Of a stretch of DNA of 64,000 bases, positions 63,300 to 64,000 are shown one piece after another. The stretch is from positions 310,001-374,000 of the forward strand of contig CAWISR010000003.1 of NCBI GenBank assembly GCA_963838845.1, in the 5' to 3' direction. The notes beneath the pieces are model-generated. The model did no database searches, was not told the DNA's origin, and was given only the letters and a program-made list of their open reading frames with translations. Every line of letters begins with the position of its first letter. Position 1 is the first letter of the stretch. Source of the stretch: CAVRXQ01 sp963838845 (lineage in GTDB: Bacteria > Actinomycetota > Acidimicrobiia > Acidimicrobiales > Bog-793). The position numbers and the translations under genes are program-made.

Positions 63300-64000
63300 T
63301 CACGCCCTCGGGTTCTCTGCGGCCTTCGGGCTCACCGTCTGCGCGCCGTAGACCTCGACCTTGGAATAGGGATCCCTGTTGTCTGGGTACTGGCCCCCCG
63401 CCGCCCCGTTCGCGTCCGGCGTGTATGTCCAAGCGAACGGTGGCAGCAGCTTGGTGTTGGCGGCAAGCGCGGTTTCCGTCCGTTGTGCCCAGCTCATGAA
63501 CGCCGACTTCGTCACGATGTGGCCGTAGTTGAACATCGCGCCGTGCCAGATCCCGCAGAGTTCGTCGCAGCGCACCCAGAACGTCCCGAGCTGCTGGGTC
63601 GTCGTGAACGCGACGTTGTCCTGGTCGGGGTTGGCGTCGGCCTTCACGCCGAGCTGGTACGCCCAGAAGTCGTGGATCACATCGAGCGAGGTCACGTGGA
63701 AGGCGACCGTCGTGTGGTCTGGGATGTAGAGCTGGTTCGTCTCGAAGCCACCGAAAGTTGGATAGCGATACGTGAACTTCCATTGCTGGGCGATCACCTG
63801 TATCGGCAGCACCGTCTTTGACGTCGGCGTCCAGATCGGCGACGGACCTTCACCGGCGCCTGATCCCTGATCGGTGATGAGTTCGACCGTTCCGAATATG
63901 AAGAGCCCAATGACGATGAGCGTCGAGATCGTGATCCAGGCAGCCTGGACACGGATATTCGAGCGATAGCTCGGGATCGACTCGGGTTCGGGAACACCTG
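63300..64000 (-). CDS. ctaC: Cytochrome c oxidase subunit II (CtaC), 5' end beyond window
   Basis: Open from the window edge to TGA 63302-63300, with 233 residues visible. One membrane helix is in view (ITISTLIVIGLFIFGTVELI); the first helix and signal must lie upstream. The cupredoxin domain has the CuA site: CDELCGIWHGAM (two Cys, His, Met) and the first His in VIHDFWAYQLGVK. It takes electrons from cytochrome c to subunit I. The linker before the CuA domain, with QGSGAGEGPSPIW, is typical of actinobacteria. No heme c domain is fused. Confidence 0.95.
   Translation of the reverse strand, partial: GVPEPESIPSYRSNIRVQAAWITISTLIVIGLFIFGTVELITDQGSGAGEGPSPIWTPTSKTVLPIQVIAQQWKFTYRYPTFGGFETNQLYIPDHTTVAFHVTSLDVIHDFWAYQLGVKADANPDQDNVAFTTTQQLGTFWVRCDELCGIWHGAMFNYGHIVTKSAFMSWAQRTETALAANTKLLPPFAWTYTPDANGAAGGQYPDNRDPYSKVEVYGAQTVSPKAAENPRA

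Overview
The window is one continuous stretch of high-GC, gene-dense chromosome from an actinobacterium, most likely a member of Acidimicrobiia or a close relative (inference). Pointers are GTG/TTG starts and stop-start overlaps throughout, clpS followed by a DUF2017 gene, a mycothiol-type DsbA-like oxidoreductase, three Fur paralogues, an aa3 oxidase cluster with SCO and TlpA-like genes, and a secreted protein with repeated GYW...DG..FG.A units. No phage, CRISPR array, transposase or integrase was seen.

Layout. 1-3.3 kb: end of a membrane protein, clpS, DUF2017, tRNA-Glu, an ABC-F ATPase, tRNA-Asp. 3.3-11.3 kb: a segment bounded by tRNA-Asp and a 45-bp copy of the 3' half of that tRNA, which looks like an old island. 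It holds a small zinc-ribbon protein, a DsbA-like protein, an SRPBCC protein, heme A synthase, a radical SAM/SPASM enzyme, a nitronate-monooxygenase-type flavoprotein and a secreted protein. 11.3-20.5 kb: tRNA-Phe, PLD-like protein, purF, a frameshifted PHP phosphoesterase, a repeat-containing secreted protein, a Zur-like regulator, a PfkB kinase, and a fluoride-export operon (crcB, DUF190, crcB) with a candidate fluoride riboswitch. 20.5-26 kb: DUF2630, a secreted DMFase-like protein, a broken TMEM175 channel, a YCII-like protein, two ABC ATPases without a permease, and a methyltransferase. 26-27.8 kb: a decayed arsenic locus with broken arsI, intact arsR, a deleted aquaporin, intact arsC and a fragment of a second arsR. 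27.8-32.3 kb: a padR-ATPase-permease-lipoprotein operon with a palindromic operator. 32.7-41.6 kb: universal stress protein, GNAT, furA-katG, a 53-aa membrane peptide, GH76 hydrolase, an orphan FtsX-type permease, tRNA-Ala.

41.6-51.5 kb is an almost complete hopanoid operon read on the minus strand: dxs, hpnC, hpnD, hpnE, a polyprenyl diphosphate synthase, squalene-hopene cyclase, hpnG, hpnH. It runs from isoprenoid precursor supply to adenosylhopane and its processing. Most junctions overlap or abut. Two members, the prenyl synthase and hpnH, carry single frameshifts in G/C-rich repeats. Upstream lies a regulator that fuses a MerR-type and a TetR-type DNA-binding domain.

52.5-64 kb: DegV, a membrane protein plus methyltransferase pair, an Rrf2-Fur pair, a NUDIX hydrolase, then the respiratory cluster: ctaB, TlpA-like, SCO1 and a small membrane protein on the plus strand, facing ctaC, ctaD, ctaE, a 37-aa peptide and a CtaG-like gene on the minus strand.

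The window mixes intact operons with several interrupted genes. Single indels in CG or G runs of otherwise conserved genes may be consensus errors. The arsI, aquaporin, arsR-fragment and TMEM175 lesions are multiple and look like real decay.
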